Assembly (NCBI GenBank): GCA_021160885.1
Contig: JAGHBR010000514.1
Coordinates: 1-6,012 of the forward strand
Length of the DNA stretch: 6,012 nt
Direction of reading: 5' to 3'
Source: Caldisericaceae bacterium
Lineage (GTDB): Bacteria; Calditrichota; Calditrichia; Calditrichales; Calditrichaceae
In this document: positions 5,849-6,012 of the stretch, piece by piece
Layout: the number at the start of each line of letters is the position of its first letter
Numbering within the stretch: position 1 is the stretch's first letter
Position numbers and translations under genes: made by a program
The notes under the pieces: model-generated
The model's database searches: none
What the model was told of the DNA's origin: nothing
The model's input: only the letters and a program-made list of their open reading frames with translations

Positions 5849-6012
5849 CTAAATCAGGATTAAAGTAATTTTTGGGACTTAATGGATTTTGTAAGAAAAT
5901 GGAGAATATTTTTAAAGTGGCAAAATTGTAGAAATTTAAAAGGGCAAGGCAAGCCCTGCCCTTACTTTAAAACTCGAGGTAAGTCGTTACTACACTCTGT
6001 AACTCTTAACCC
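5849..6012. other. Non-coding A/T-rich tail
   Basis: No reading frame with a plausible start and ribosome binding site is visible on either strand from here to the window end. Apart from the short hairpin at 5941-5962 I see only A/T-rich sequence and small palindromes (for example GTAA / TTAC around 5979-5990). No tRNA-like cloverleaf or convincing promoter is apparent. Confidence 0.5.
5941..5962. repeat. Short hairpin repeat, copy 2 (downstream of the protease)
   Basis: AGGGCA (5941-5946) pairs with TGCCCT (5957-5962); after an A.C mismatch (5947/5956), GG pairs with CC (5948-5949 with 5954-5955). An extra A-T pair can be added outside (5940/5963). Stem sequence, mismatch position and orientation match the element at 636-658, while the loop differs. 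On the minus strand the mismatch reads as a G.U pair and the hairpin is followed by TTTT, so minus-strand termination of a gene to the right of the window is possible. Confidence 0.6.

Overview
The window holds two divergently oriented blocks from a bacterial chromosome. On the minus strand are four genes of queuosine-precursor synthesis, in transcription order queD, queE, queF and queC, with queC cut by the left edge of the window. On the plus strand is one large gene for an exported tricorn-type protease of about 1088 residues. A 205-bp spacer separates the two blocks.

Organism: moderate base composition, strong AAGGAG-type ribosome binding sites about 5 nt from their starts, a short unimodal QueF, and a tricorn homologue with a Sec-type signal peptide suggest a free-living bacterium with a Gram-negative-like envelope. 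The Bacteroidota/Calditrichota neighbourhood is a reasonable guess from the protein style. This is inference and no marker gene is present.

Layout: 1-559 queC (minus, lacks its C-terminus); 560-669 spacer with a short G/C-rich hairpin (636-658); 670-1035 queF (minus); 1036-1212 spacer bracketed by a perfect 12-bp inverted repeat (1086-1097 and 1175-1186); 1213-1866 queE (minus); 1870-2235 queD (minus, 3 bp from queE); 2236-2440 divergent promoter region; 2441-5707 tricorn-like protease (plus); 5708-6012 non-coding tail with a long imperfect hairpin ending in a T-tract (probable terminator), an overlapping perfect 12-bp inverted repeat, and a second copy of the short hairpin seen between queF and queC.

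How the genes work together: QueD makes 6-carboxy-5,6,7,8-tetrahydropterin from dihydroneopterin triphosphate, QueE contracts the ring to 7-carboxy-7-deazaguanine, QueC converts this to preQ0 using ATP and ammonia, and QueF reduces preQ0 to preQ1, which tRNA-guanine transglycosylase inserts at the wobble position of tRNA. The GTP cyclohydrolase that starts the pathway and the late enzymes (Tgt, QueA, QueG/QueH) are not visible here. The protease has no evident link to queuosine; the two blocks look merely adjacent. No wholly new system is evident. The parts least explained by known genes are the structured non-coding repeats.
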